A DNA stretch of 64,000 bases from JAVBRD01 sp031548365 (GTDB lineage Bacteria; Bacillota; Clostridia; Christensenellales; UBA1750). The notes beneath the pieces were generated by a model. The model did no database searches and was not told where the DNA came from. It saw nothing but the letters and a program-made list of their open reading frames with translations. Positions 1-8,382 of the stretch are shown here, piece by piece; the stretch's first letter is position 1, and the number at the start of each line of letters is the position of its first letter. The stretch spans positions 1-64,000 of the forward strand of contig JAVBRD010000031.1 of NCBI GenBank assembly GCA_031548365.1, written 5' to 3'. A program made the translations under genes and the position numbers.

Positions 1-92
1 CAGTCTTACCTGACCGCAGCGGTCCAAAACATGAAAAGAATCGCCCGCTTTTTCCTTTTTATCGTCGGCTTTTCTCATTCATTGGTACACTC

Positions 93-126
93 AAAGGCAC
101 CTCTCGCCTTCGCGTGAGGTGCCTTT
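93..126. terminator. Hairpin between window start and SPOCS/LysM gene
   Basis: Perfect 11-bp arms (AAAGGCACCTC and its complement) enclose a short GC-rich loop. It lies about 90 bases past the stop of the minus-strand gene at 219. Only short T runs flank it, so terminator activity is probable but not certain, and it may work in both directions. The rest of 1-218 shows no gene. Confidence 0.5.
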
Positions 127-218
127 GTCGGCAAACTGAGCCGGAGTGCTGCAGCACCCCGGCTTATTCGGCTTGTAGACGATGCGATGCCCGTGACGCG
201 CTGTTGTGCGGTGTGGCG

Positions 219-1763
219 CTAAAACTCGATGCTTCGCCGATAGAGCAGCAGCTTATCGCCCGCGGCTAACTCGGCTGTGATCCCGGGGTTGAGGCGCATG
301 AGCTCCTCGCCCGTGACGCGGTAGCGCTTGGCGATGTCCCAGAGCGTCTCGCCCTGCTGTGCGAACGCGAGCACGATGCCCCCTTTGACGGGCGGGCAGG
401 TATACTCGTCGGCATCCAGCGCTAGCTCGACTTCCTGCGTATCCCAGCAGCGGGCGCGCAGACCGAGCGTACACTTGAATTCCAAGCGGTCGGCTGTGAT
501 TGGGATGGCCTCGCAATCGCTCGCGGTGAGGCGCACCCAAGCTCCAGCCGGGACTTCCGCGCCGAATACCGCGCGGAAGGGCGCTTCTTCGTGGTATGAC
601 ATAGGTTTTTCCCCGCCCTGCGGGACATAGAGCGCAGTCAGGTCGATCACGCCCTCGACGGATGTGCGACCATCGTGCCCGGAGATGGTCAGTCCGAGCG
701 GACGCGCGGCGAGCGCGAGCAGTGTGCGCACTGCTGGAGTGCCAGACGGCAGCGTGATGGACATCTTGAGCGTGTCGTCAACCTCGATGGCCGTGACGGC
801 GCTTCGCAGGATCATGCGCTCCTTGGCAAGCTTGATGCCGACGTCGGAGACTGTATACGCGTCGACCAGCGTCTCTGCGTCGCGCGCTGCGACCGCGCTC
901 GCACTCACGCTGAGCACTGCGTCGAGCTGAAGCAGGCACGCGCTTGTTTCACCGAGCACGACGCCCGCCGTGATGTCGGCGACCTGAACCTCAGCCCACG
1001 GCTTGGTCAGCGAGGTGCTGCCGATCGCGGGGACCTCGGCCTCGAACGGCAAGGTGTGGTGCGATGTGGTGAGCGGGCGGTCGGGCAGGTCGCACGTCAG
1101 CCATGTCTGAACGCCAAGCTCGCCAACCACACGCACGCAATCGTCTTCCGCTGTCACGCGCGTTACACGCACGTCGGTGCGTTGATAGAGCGCTTCCAGC
1201 GCTTTTAAGGATTCCGGCAGCTCAATCTCGGTGTGCAGCGGAAGGCGGCATTCGCCCTCAGCCACGGTCGACGCAACGGATACGGCGCGCGACAGCGTCT
1301 GTGTCGCGGTGTCCCCTTCGAAGACAACATCGCTGAGGCACATGGCTTGCGTTTTCTCGATCACGCGGGCCTTGACCGATGCGATTCCGCGCAGCGTGAT
1401 GCGCCCCGCGCCCGACTCGGCCTCAACGCTCTCAAGTTCGCCGAAGACTTCGGCGGTCATGCGCGCCCCAGCTCCGCGGACATCGAGCGCGTGTGTAAAC
1501 GGACAGTTAGCCTCAAGGCTGCGCACATGCCCGTCGTCGCCCAGCGTGTACAGCGCGGTGAAGCGGATGCCGCCTTCCAGCGCCACGCGGTCACTTTGTA
1601 CTTCCGTGTTGCCCAGCGTCAGAACCCCGTCCGCGACGAGCACACGGATCTCCTCGTGTCCGTTGCCCGGAACGAGCACCGATCCCTCCACCAGGGCCTG
1701 CGACGCCCCCTCGGACACCACGCGTTCCATGTCCAAGTTTTCACGAATTAAATCCAGCGCCAT
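219..1763 (-). CDS. SPOCS (DUF3794) and LysM protein, SipL-like spore coat morphogenesis protein
   Basis: A 514-residue soluble protein made of repeated SPOCS-type (DUF3794) beta-rich segments through about residue 455, ending in a LysM domain at about 462-510 recognisable from GETLWDIAKRY and LMRLNPGI. This architecture is that of SipL, which in Clostridioides difficile binds SpoIVA and anchors the coat at the forespore surface; spore function here is inferred from architecture. The ATG follows an AGAGGGGAGAG ribosome site. A possible sigma-E-type promoter lies just upstream (1798-1826). The preceding gene on the same strand is an unrelated sugar kinase, so it is probably transcribed separately. 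Other SPOCS/LysM proteins exist, so orthology to SipL is likely rather than proven. Confidence 0.8.
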   Translation of the reverse strand: MALDLIRENLDMERVVSEGASQALVEGSVLVPGNGHEEIRVLVADGVLTLGNTEVQSDRVALEGGIRFTALYTLGDDGHVRSLEANCPFTHALDVRGAGARMTAEVFGELESVEAESGAGRITLRGIASVKARVIEKTQAMCLSDVVFEGDTATQTLSRAVSVASTVAEGECRLPLHTEIELPESLKALEALYQRTDVRVTRVTAEDDCVRVVGELGVQTWLTCDLPDRPLTTSHHTLPFEAEVPAIGSTSLTKPWAEVQVADITAGVVLGETSACLLQLDAVLSVSASAVAARDAETLVDAYTVSDVGIKLAKERMILRSAVTAIEVDDTLKMSITLPSGTPAVRTLLALAARPLGLTISGHDGRTSVEGVIDLTALYVPQGGEKPMSYHEEAPFRAVFGAEVPAGAWVRLTASDCEAIPITADRLEFKCTLGLRARCWDTQEVELALDADEYTCPPVKGGIVLAFAQQGETLWDIAKRYRVTGEELMRLNPGITAELAAGDKLLLYRRSIEF

Positions 1764-1797
1764 TGTCGCTCTCCCCTCTTGTGTCCAAACTCATCAC

Positions 1798-1826
1798 ATG
1801 TATATGGGAAGAGGGCGGCTTTATGC
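1798..1826 (-). promoter_or_regulatory. Possible sigma-E-type promoter for the SPOCS/LysM gene
   Basis: On the minus strand GCATAAA (1820-1826) is followed after 13 bases by CATATACAT (1798-1806). This resembles mother-cell sigma-E promoters (ATA-rich -35, CATACA-type -10). It lies about 35 bases before the start codon of a coat-type gene, which sigma-E controls in relatives. The match is imperfect. Confidence 0.35.
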
Positions 1827-1852
1827 AGAGACACTCTGCAAATCTCACAGAT

Positions 1853-2776
1853 TCATGGAAAGACAGGAGCACCTCTAGCCGCGGCAAGCGCCGCCGCGCC
1901 GAGCAGGGCGGCGAATCCGCCGAGTGCGGTCTTCTCGATTACCGTGTGCTCGCACGCGCGACGGTACACGCGCTCGCGATAGCTTGCGAGCATGGCGGTC
2001 TCAAACAGGTCATACGCACCGGAAACGCCGCCGCCAATGATGATCTTGGATGGCGCGAGTGCGTTGGCGACACACGCAACGGCCCGCCCAATGTACGCGC
2101 CTGCGCGGTCATAGATGCCCTTGGCGAGGGCGTCGCCGGAGCGTGCCGCGTTCGCGATGGATTTGGCGTCAGCGGGTGCGCCCTCGAGAGCGGATGCGCC
2201 GCCGGTGTCCAGCCACATGCGCAGGATGGCCGGACCGGCCGCCTGCGCCTCAAGACAGCCTCGTCCTCCGCACCCACAGGAGTAGCCGCCCTCTTCCTCG
2301 ACGCGGATGTGCCCAAACTCGCCCGCGGAGAATGCGGGGCCGCGATATACGCGGCTATCGATGAACACCGCGCCGCCGCAGCCGTTGCTCACAGTCAGCC
2401 ATGCGAAGTCGGAAACGCCTTTGCAAGCGCCGAACCGGTGCTCAGCGAGCGCGCAATTGTTGACGTCGTTGTCGATGAACGTCGGCAGGCCAAGCTCGCT
2501 GGACAAAATGTCGCTCACCGGAATGTCGCGGATGCCGGAAAAACAAGCCTCCAGCCATACGCCGCGCACCGGATCGGCCAGTCCCGGGATATTGACGCCC
2601 ACCGCGTCCGGCGTTCCGGCCAAAAGCATCGCGTGGGATTCGGAGAGCACTTTGCGCATCACGCTCTCGGCGGTCAGTTCTCCCCAAGCGGATTTGCGCA
2701 CGGCGATCACGCGTCCGCCTTCATCCACGAGGCCCACGATGAGTTTGGAGCCGCCGATGTCAACGCTCAGAACCAT
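1853..2776 (-). CDS. ROK-family sugar kinase
   Basis: A 307-residue cytoplasmic ROK kinase, normal length for glucokinase/N-acylhexosamine kinase members that use ATP to phosphorylate a sugar. It shows the N-terminal phosphate loop DIGGSKL, the active-site region around IDNDVNNCAL, the EFGHIRV histidine motif, and the zinc site CGCGGRGCLE. There is no N-terminal DNA-binding domain, so it is an enzyme and not a ROK repressor. A GGAGGAGACGCGTGA ribosome site precedes the ATG, and the start abuts the stop of the PfkB gene at 2777. It is the last gene of a four-gene minus-strand operon (HAD, DHS-like, PfkB, ROK). The sugar cannot be read from sequence. Confidence 0.88.
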   Translation of the reverse strand: MVLSVDIGGSKLIVGLVDEGGRVIAVRKSAWGELTAESVMRKVLSESHAMLLAGTPDAVGVNIPGLADPVRGVWLEACFSGIRDIPVSDILSSELGLPTFIDNDVNNCALAEHRFGACKGVSDFAWLTVSNGCGGAVFIDSRVYRGPAFSAGEFGHIRVEEEGGYSCGCGGRGCLEAQAAGPAILRMWLDTGGASALEGAPADAKSIANAARSGDALAKGIYDRAGAYIGRAVACVANALAPSKIIIGGGVSGAYDLFETAMLASYRERVYRRACEHTVIEKTALGGFAALLGAAALAAARGAPVFP

Positions 2777-3817
2777 TCACGCGTCTCCTCCGTTCTGCTC
2801 GTTGTACATTTCAAAGCGAGCCAGAACCTGGTCGCGGGTCGCAGTTCCCGTCGTTCCGATTTGTTGAACGGTGATGGACGCAACCAGATTGCCGATGATC
2901 GCGGCCTCGCGAAGCGTGGCTTTGGCGCATAGCGTGGAGACGAACGCCGCCGAAACCGAATCTCCCGCGCCGCACACGTCGATGGGAGGAGGTACGCGCA
3001 CGCCGGGTACGATTTCAGCGCCCATGACATCAGCGACGCACAGCCCGCGCGCGCCCATGGTGACGACCGCCGCACGACGGCCGTCCGCGCACATGGCACG
3101 CGCGCACGCGGACACCACGCGGTCGTCGTCTGCGTCTCCGCTTGGGTCGAGCGCCGCGACCGCCTCAAGGTTGTTGCACTTGGAGATGCCGTAGGGGAAC
3201 GCGAGGGGCCGCTCGCGCGAGTCGTAAAACATCACGGGCGCTTTCGCACGTGCCGACAGGGACGCGAGCGCCGCTTTGACGCGCGGTGTCAGCACGCCCG
3301 TGCCGTCCAGTGTTACCTGATCCAGCAGGATGACGCCGTCAACATCCGCGCACACCGACGCTATGCCGGCGATGATCGCGTCCTCGCAATCAACGGGCAG
3401 GGGGTGGCGGTTCTTGATGTCCAATCGATGAAACTCCTCGGGGATGGGAGAACGCATGAACAAGGGCTTGATGTAGGTGGGTGTGCTGATGAGCGGCGAC
3501 GCATACAGGTGCCGCGTGTCCACACCGCGCTTTTCTAGCCCGCGCCTCAGCTCGTACCCCTCGCCGTCGTCGCCTGTGACGCCTATCGCCAGCACACGCC
3601 CAACTCCGAGTGCGCACAGGTTGTTGGTCACCGTGCCCGCCGCGCCCGGGCTCAAGTTTTTGCCTGTCACTTGGTACGCGGTCAGCCCGGTCTCAACCGA
3701 GGACTCGTCAAACTCGCGCGATATCATGAGCGTTTTGTCCAGAAAAAAATCGCCGACAACCGCGAGCTTGACGCGCGAAAAGCCATCCAGTATCTCAGCA
3801 AGGCGGCCGCGAATCAT
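2777..3817 (-). CDS. PfkB-family kinase resembling the heptose-7-phosphate kinase domain (HldE/RfaE N-terminal type)
   Basis: A 346-residue ribokinase-fold enzyme. It has the opening strand VVGDFFLDKT, the PGAAGTVTNNLCALG substrate-side motif typical of RfaE/HldE kinase domains, and the DVCGAGDSVSAAF anion-hole and catalytic Asp motif. It lacks the adenylyltransferase half of bifunctional HldE. An in-frame upstream extension exists, but the ATG at 3815-3817 has a GAGGTGAGAAC ribosome site lying in the end of the preceding gene, 4 bases away, so I chose it. Its neighbours (HAD phosphatase, ROK kinase, and a second PfkB, SIS isomerase and HAD across the divergent promoter) suggest a sugar-phosphate pathway. 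The heptose assignment is only by motif resemblance. Confidence 0.82.
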   Translation of the reverse strand: MIRGRLAEILDGFSRVKLAVVGDFFLDKTLMISREFDESSVETGLTAYQVTGKNLSPGAAGTVTNNLCALGVGRVLAIGVTGDDGEGYELRRGLEKRGVDTRHLYASPLISTPTYIKPLFMRSPIPEEFHRLDIKNRHPLPVDCEDAIIAGIASVCADVDGVILLDQVTLDGTGVLTPRVKAALASLSARAKAPVMFYDSRERPLAFPYGISKCNNLEAVAALDPSGDADDDRVVSACARAMCADGRRAAVVTMGARGLCVADVMGAEIVPGVRVPPPIDVCGAGDSVSAAFVSTLCAKATLREAAIIGNLVASITVQQIGTTGTATRDQVLARFEMYNEQNGGDA

Positions 3818-3821
3818 GTTC

Positions 3822-4781
3822 TCACCTCGTAAGCTCAATGTGGAACCGCGTGAGCGTGTCGCGGTGGTCTCCCTGTATATAGAAGCTCTCCCCGCCGTCG
3901 GCCACGGTGCGCGCAAGGATGGTCTTCCACGGCCTGAAGTAGTAGCGCGGGTCGGATTTGGGCGGTGTCACGCTGAAGTCCTCGCCTTCGAGCGGCAGAA
4001 TATCAAATACAGCGGTCGTGAAGCGCGTGATGTGCTCACCGCGCTGGTGCGCGACGTTGCGCGCCATCGACAGGCACTTGAGGTAGACCTCCGGCCCGGC
4101 GACGGCGGAACCCACGTTGAGAAACACTCCGTTTTCAAGCTTCGTCACGCTCTGCGCGTAGATCAGGAAATCCGTGTAGGACGCCGCTCCCAACGCTGCG
4201 CCGTCGCAATTGGGGTGCTCGTGAATGATGTCGTTGCCGATCCCCACGTGTACAGTCGCCGGGATGCCGAGTCGGTACGCGGTCGCGAGCAGGCTGTCGG
4301 CCTTGTACTTGAAGCTCTCTGTCTCGATCACGCGCCCGATGGCCTCGCCCAGGCCGATGCCCTCGCGCATGGCTGTCACCGCTGCGTCGTTGATGCGCCC
4401 AGTTTCGTTCCACAGCCCGAACTGTCCTTGGCTGATGTACTTGGCTACGCTCTCGGTCGTCTCGCCGATGAGCGCATACTCAAAATCATGTATGGCGCAC
4501 GCGCCGTTGAGCGCGAGATGGGTGATAAGGCCTTTCTTCATCAGATCAACGACCAGTGGCCACGCGCCCACTTTGATGACGTGCGCGCCCATCATGAAGA
4601 TGATCGCAGCGCCCTTCTCCTTCGCCGCCCTGACACGCGACGCGAGCTTGGTGATGTTCGCGTTTTCCGGCACATCGTGTGGCGCGTCTGGGTTAATCAT
4701 AATCGACCGGTCGGCGTCGTGGACACGTTCCGCGAGCGGAAGAAGTCTGAGCTGGCTGCGATCAAAGGTTTCAAACGGCAT
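3822..4781 (-). CDS. Conserved protein with deoxyhypusine-synthase-like motifs
   Basis: A 319-residue soluble protein. The stretch around residues 60-130 contains MGAHVIKVG, LALNGACAIHDFE and a later VGIGNDIIHEHP. GA-x-IHD-E patterns followed by a glycine-rich nucleotide-binding core recall the deoxyhypusine synthase fold, which binds NAD and a polyamine. Bacteria lack eIF5A, so true deoxyhypusine synthesis is not expected and the substrate is unknown. The ATG at 4779-4781 has a GGAGGGACTTCTC ribosome site and overlaps the end of the HAD gene by 11 bases, which implies translational coupling. Its position between a HAD phosphatase and an HldE-like kinase suggests a role in the same carbohydrate pathway. 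Function is not assigned. Confidence 0.6.
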   Translation of the reverse strand: MPFETFDRSQLRLLPLAERVHDADRSIMINPDAPHDVPENANITKLASRVRAAKEKGAAIIFMMGAHVIKVGAWPLVVDLMKKGLITHLALNGACAIHDFEYALIGETTESVAKYISQGQFGLWNETGRINDAAVTAMREGIGLGEAIGRVIETESFKYKADSLLATAYRLGIPATVHVGIGNDIIHEHPNCDGAALGAASYTDFLIYAQSVTKLENGVFLNVGSAVAGPEVYLKCLSMARNVAHQRGEHITRFTTAVFDILPLEGEDFSVTPPKSDPRYYFRPWKTILARTVADGGESFYIQGDHRDTLTRFHIELTR

Positions 4782-5589
4782 GAGAAGTCCCTCCAAACAG
4801 AAATGATATAAGCTCATCCATGCGCGTATAGTCGGGGATGATGAGGTCGGCGCCCGCGCGCAGGAGGCGCTCGCGCTTCCATTCGTCGATGCCCTCGCGC
4901 TTTTCTTCCTCGGTGGCCACGCCGATTGCGTAGCCGCCCACTTCTTTGCCGTTTTCAATTTCGACGTAGCCGTCGCCCATCACGAGAAGCTCCGGCCCGG
5001 CGAGCGCATTGTCACGGATGAGATTGGCAATAACCATTTTTTTCGAGAAGCTCAGGTGGTCTCTTTGGGCACCGTGGATGCCCGCGAAAAACCGGTCTAC
5101 GCCAAGAAGCGCGGCTTCGCTTTTGACGTAGTGCTCGTCCGTGCCGCTCGCGAGGTAGAGCGTCAGACCGTGCGCCTTAAGTGATGCCAGCAGGGTGTAC
5201 GCGCCCGGAACAACCCATGCCTCCGGTTTGATCAACCCTTCTTCCAACCCCTTGATGCGGTGCTCGATCTTGACCATCAGCCGCCGATGATATTCGTCCT
5301 TGTATGCCTGCGGATCACGTGCCTCGCCTCCGCAGCGCGCGATCTCTTCCGCGAGCGCGATGCACTGATAAATCGTTTGTTTTCCGGTGTTGACATCCAC
5401 AAAGTCGTTCACGCACGCGCGGACGCGTTCGGCGGTGCCCGCGCCGGGCGCTGCTGAAAGTTCTTCCTCAAAAAACGATTTCATCACAGGCTGCCAGCCT
5501 TGCCGGATCAGGCTGACCGTACCGTCAAAATCCAGCACCGCGTATCGGAACGCCGCCGACGGTTTTCTAACAATTTCAAGGTATGGCAT
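4771..5589 (-). CDS. HAD-superfamily phosphatase
   Basis: A 272-residue haloacid-dehalogenase-fold hydrolase. Motif I is LDFDGTVSL (about residues 19-27), motif II is LASGTDEHY, the lysine lies in SFSKKMVI, and motif IV is VMGDGYVEI, so all catalytic motifs are present. The large insert after motif I fits a helical cap that selects a small phosphorylated metabolite. The start MPYLEIV was chosen because a GGAGTGAGAGC ribosome site precedes it; the longer frame runs into the promoter. It is the first gene of the minus-strand sugar-kinase operon, driven by the promoter at 5633-5661. The substrate is probably a sugar phosphate, judging from context. Confidence 0.82.
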   Translation of the reverse strand: MPYLEIVRKPSAAFRYAVLDFDGTVSLIRQGWQPVMKSFFEEELSAAPGAGTAERVRACVNDFVDVNTGKQTIYQCIALAEEIARCGGEARDPQAYKDEYHRRLMVKIEHRIKGLEEGLIKPEAWVVPGAYTLLASLKAHGLTLYLASGTDEHYVKSEAALLGVDRFFAGIHGAQRDHLSFSKKMVIANLIRDNALAGPELLVMGDGYVEIENGKEVGGYAIGVATEEEKREGIDEWKRERLLRAGADLIIPDYTRMDELISFLFGGTSHAV

Positions 5590-5632
5590 GCTCTCACTCC
5601 ACTGCGTTTTGGGCGCAACGCGCTTTGAGGAT

Positions 5633-5661
5633 AGATTAGCCCTTTTGGCGCTTGCCGTCAA
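5633..5661 (-). promoter_or_regulatory. Sigma-A-type promoter of the HAD/DHS-like/PfkB/ROK operon
   Basis: On the minus strand a TTGACG -35 (5656-5661) and a TAATCT -10 (5633-5638) are separated by 17 bases. The -35 overlaps by 2 bp the -35 of the divergent plus-strand promoter, so the two polymerases would compete for the same DNA. Confidence 0.65.
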
Positions 5662-5680
5662 TCGTACAAAGACGTATACT
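5652..5680 (+). promoter_or_regulatory. Sigma-A-type promoter of the PfkB/SIS/HAD operon
   Basis: A TTGCCG -35 (5652-5657), a 17-base spacer and a TATACT -10 (5675-5680). Transcription would start near 5687, only about 11 bases before the GTG start, so the GAGGTGAG ribosome site would be at the very 5' end of the message. Confidence 0.65.
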
Positions 5681-5697
5681 CAACGCGAGGTGAGCGG

Positions 5698-6621
5698 GTG
5701 AAGAAGCATGATGTCATCACGGCCATGGATGTCTGCGCGGACATCATCCTCTACGGCGATGTCGTGCCGAGGTTTGCGCAGGAAGAACAGATTTTATCGT
5801 CCTACGAGATCATGATGGGCGGGTCGGCGCCCATATTCGCGTGCCAGTGCGCCAAGCTCGGACTCAAGACGGCGGGCATCGGCGTCGTGGGCAAGGATTC
5901 GTTTGGCGACATGTTCCTCAATGCCTTGAGCGGCGCGGGGGTTTCGACCGAGTATGTGCGCGTGGGGGACGAAAAAACCGGCGTGACATTCGCTCTGTGT
6001 CAACGGGACGACCGCGCGATGCTCACATACCCCGGCACAATTGAAGCGGTCACGCCCGACGCGTTTTCGAACGAAGTGCTCGCGAGCGCGCGCCACCTGC
6101 ACATCGCGAGCTATTTTCTCATGCCCAAGCTACGCGACGTGTATGCGGATGTTGCGAAGCGTGCGCGCGCTCTGGGCTTGACGGTCAGTGTGGACACCAA
6201 CTGGGATCCTGCGTGCGAATGGCGAGGCGTCAAGGAACTGCTTGAGCATTGTGATGTGTTCCTGCCAAACGAGGCCGAGATTATGGCGATCACGGGAAAA
6301 AGCGATGTGGAAAGCGCTCTCAAGGCCGCGCGCGGACTTGTGCCGCATGTCGCGCTCAAGCTGGGTGAAAAAGGCGCGGTGTACGCGGGCTTGATGGGGG
6401 AGGAGCGACAAAATGCTTTCAAGGTTGACGCTGTTGACGCCATCGGCGCGGGCGACTCCTTCGACGGCGGTTTTGTCTGGGCCTTTTTGCGCGGCATGGG
6501 CGCGGCTGACTGCCTGCGCGCGGGGTGTGCGGCAGGCAGCATGAGCGTGCGCGGCGCGGGCGGCACCGCGAGTCAGGCCAGAATGGATGAACTCGTTTCG
6601 CTGTGCAGGTTCGCGCATTGA
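5698..6621 (+). CDS. PfkB-family carbohydrate kinase
   Basis: A 307-residue ribokinase-family enzyme. It has the substrate-side glycine motif MGGSAPIFACQCAKLG, the middle signature VDTNWDP, and the catalytic DAIGAGDSFDGGFVWAF near the C terminus with the base Asp in GAGDSF. The start is GTG at 5698 behind a GAGGTGAG ribosome site; the next in-frame ATG has none. It is distinct from the HldE-like PfkB at 2777-3817, so this locus carries two different PfkB kinases plus a ROK kinase. It is first in an operon with a SIS isomerase and a HAD phosphatase, a combination seen in amino-sugar or ketose-phosphate catabolism. The exact sugar is unknown. Confidence 0.86.
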   Translation: MKKHDVITAMDVCADIILYGDVVPRFAQEEQILSSYEIMMGGSAPIFACQCAKLGLKTAGIGVVGKDSFGDMFLNALSGAGVSTEYVRVGDEKTGVTFALCQRDDRAMLTYPGTIEAVTPDAFSNEVLASARHLHIASYFLMPKLRDVYADVAKRARALGLTVSVDTNWDPACEWRGVKELLEHCDVFLPNEAEIMAITGKSDVESALKAARGLVPHVALKLGEKGAVYAGLMGEERQNAFKVDAVDAIGAGDSFDGGFVWAFLRGMGAADCLRAGCAAGSMSVRGAGGTASQARMDELVSLCRFAH

Positions 6622-6694
6622 CGCGCGAAACATGGCAGACGCTTGTGTTCCAGTCGCCAAGTACGCATTAAACTGTGAATCATGACGGGAGGAT

Positions 6695-7738
6695 ATGGCT
6701 GTGTTTTTAACTCAAGCGGAAATCTTTGATCAGTATAACGCACTTGAGCGGACGGTTGCGTGTGCGCAAAAGCATGCGGATTCTTTCCGCGCGTTTGTGC
6801 GGGAGAGTGGCGCAAAACGTCTGATCTGCGTGGGATGCGGGTCGAGCTATATGCTTGCGAGAGCCGTGGCGGATGCCGCCAATTTACAGGGTTCGTTGCC
6901 CGCTTTCGCGTTTCCTGCGGGCGACTTGTGGATCAACGCCGAGAAAGTACGCGGTTTGATTGACCAAAGTGTTGTGCTCGTATTGTCGCGCTCGGGGGAG
7001 ACGAGCGAGGTTGTACGCGCGCTTGGAGCGCTCGGCGAAGTAGCAACCTTCAGCGTCGCGTGCATTGTGTGCGCGGAGGGAACCACACTTGAGGGATTGA
7101 GCGGGTTTACGCTCCGTCTGCCGTGGGCGTTTGACAAAAGCGTGTGCCAAACGCGCTGCGTAACCAACCTCTATGCAGCCGGGCTGTTGCTCGTCGCGGC
7201 GGCGGCAGGCGACGAAGCGCTTTTCGATGCGTTCCTCGCGGCCGCAAAAGCCGGGAATGCGTTTCTCTCTGCAAACGCGCCCGCGATCAAAGCGGTAGCG
7301 GATCTCCCCTGGAAGAGTGCTGTCGTACTCGCGGACGGGGAGATCAGCGGCCTTGCGGAAGAGGGCGCGCTCGCGTTCAACGAGATCTGCCAGCTGCCGT
7401 CTAACTACTATCACATCCTCGACGTACGGCACGGGCCCATGGTGCTTGTCGGCAAAGAAACGCTGGTCATCGCCATGCTCACACACGCTGATGACGCGCG
7501 TGAAAGGAATCTGCTTGCAGACGTGCTAGAGAAGGGCGCGACTCTCATTGTATGCGCGCCGGAGGGATTCGCGATGACGGGGGCCGCGCACACCGCCACC
7601 GTACCCGCACACCTTCCGCACGCTGCGCGCGGCCTTTTGTATATCGCCGTCTGCCAGATGCTCTCCTATGACAAATCGGGCGTGACAGGCGCGAACCCCG
7701 ACGCGCCGGACGGGCTGAGCGCATGGATCAAGCTGTGA
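6695..7738 (+). CDS. SIS-domain sugar isomerase/deaminase-type protein
   Basis: A 347-residue protein with two tandem SIS phosphosugar-binding domains (about 35-165 and 200-330). The first has the VGCGSSYMLARA phosphate-binding loop and the VLSRSGETSEV motif shared with the isomerase half of GlmS and with AgaS and FrlB. It has no glutaminase domain, so it probably isomerises, deaminates or deglycates a phosphosugar. The ATG at 6695 has an ACGGGAGGAT ribosome site. Its end overlaps the next gene by 16 bases. Operon context with PfkB and HAD genes supports phosphosugar metabolism. Confidence 0.85.
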   Translation: MAVFLTQAEIFDQYNALERTVACAQKHADSFRAFVRESGAKRLICVGCGSSYMLARAVADAANLQGSLPAFAFPAGDLWINAEKVRGLIDQSVVLVLSRSGETSEVVRALGALGEVATFSVACIVCAEGTTLEGLSGFTLRLPWAFDKSVCQTRCVTNLYAAGLLLVAAAAGDEALFDAFLAAAKAGNAFLSANAPAIKAVADLPWKSAVVLADGEISGLAEEGALAFNEICQLPSNYYHILDVRHGPMVLVGKETLVIAMLTHADDARERNLLADVLEKGATLIVCAPEGFAMTGAAHTATVPAHLPHAARGLLYIAVCQMLSYDKSGVTGANPDAPDGLSAWIKL

Positions 7739-8382
7739 GCGTCTGCGCGATCTTCGACATGGACGGCACGCTCGCGGATACCCGCAAAGTCTCGTTTCCC
7801 GCGCTCTGCGAAACCGCGCGTGACTTGGACCTTGCTCCGCCTTCCGCAGCGCGCGTCGCTGGGGCCATCGGCATCAGCGGGGACGCGTTTTACCGCGCCG
7901 TGTTCCCTGATGCGCCTGTCACACTCCTGCCCGCGGTCGCGGAGAAGACGTTTTGCCGCGAAAAGGAGTTCGCGCGCGGCCTGGGGCGCGCGTTGCTCTT
8001 TGACGGAGTGTACGAAGCGCTTGAGCTTCTGCGCGGTCAAGGCGTTATGCTCGCCATCGCGTCAACGGGGGAAAGCGAGCACGTTGAAAACATCCTCAGC
8101 GTGACGGCGCTCAAGGACTTCTTTCAAGTGATCCGATGCAACAGCAATGACAAGGACCGGATGGTGCGCCAGATCGTGGAGCGCTATCCGTCATACGCGT
8201 TCGCCATGACCGGGGATAAACCAAAGGACAGCACCGCGGCTCGCTTGAGCCGGGTGCCGTCCATCGGAGCGGGGTATGGTTTTTCAACGGAGGAAGAGCT
8301 TGCGGGTTTTGATGCTATCGCGTCTTCACCCGCCGAGTTGCCAGAAATGATTATGCGGATCAGTACTTGCCGTAGCCGCTGA
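7723..8382 (+). CDS. HAD-superfamily phosphatase (phosphoglycolate-phosphatase-like)
   Basis: A 219-residue HAD hydrolase with motif I IFDMDGTLADT, motif II AIASTGESEH and motif IV AMTGDKPKDS. Size and helical-cap placement match the Gph/beta-phosphoglucomutase subfamily. The ATG lies 16 bases inside the SIS gene, pointing to translational coupling. It is the third gene of the PfkB-SIS-HAD operon and a counterpart to the HAD gene of the divergent operon. Its 3' end overlaps the convergent chemoreceptor gene by 23 bases, leaving no room for a dedicated terminator. Confidence 0.82.
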   Translation: MDQAVSVCAIFDMDGTLADTRKVSFPALCETARDLDLAPPSAARVAGAIGISGDAFYRAVFPDAPVTLLPAVAEKTFCREKEFARGLGRALLFDGVYEALELLRGQGVMLAIASTGESEHVENILSVTALKDFFQVIRCNSNDKDRMVRQIVERYPSYAFAMTGDKPKDSTAARLSRVPSIGAGYGFSTEEELAGFDAIASSPAELPEMIMRISTCRSR

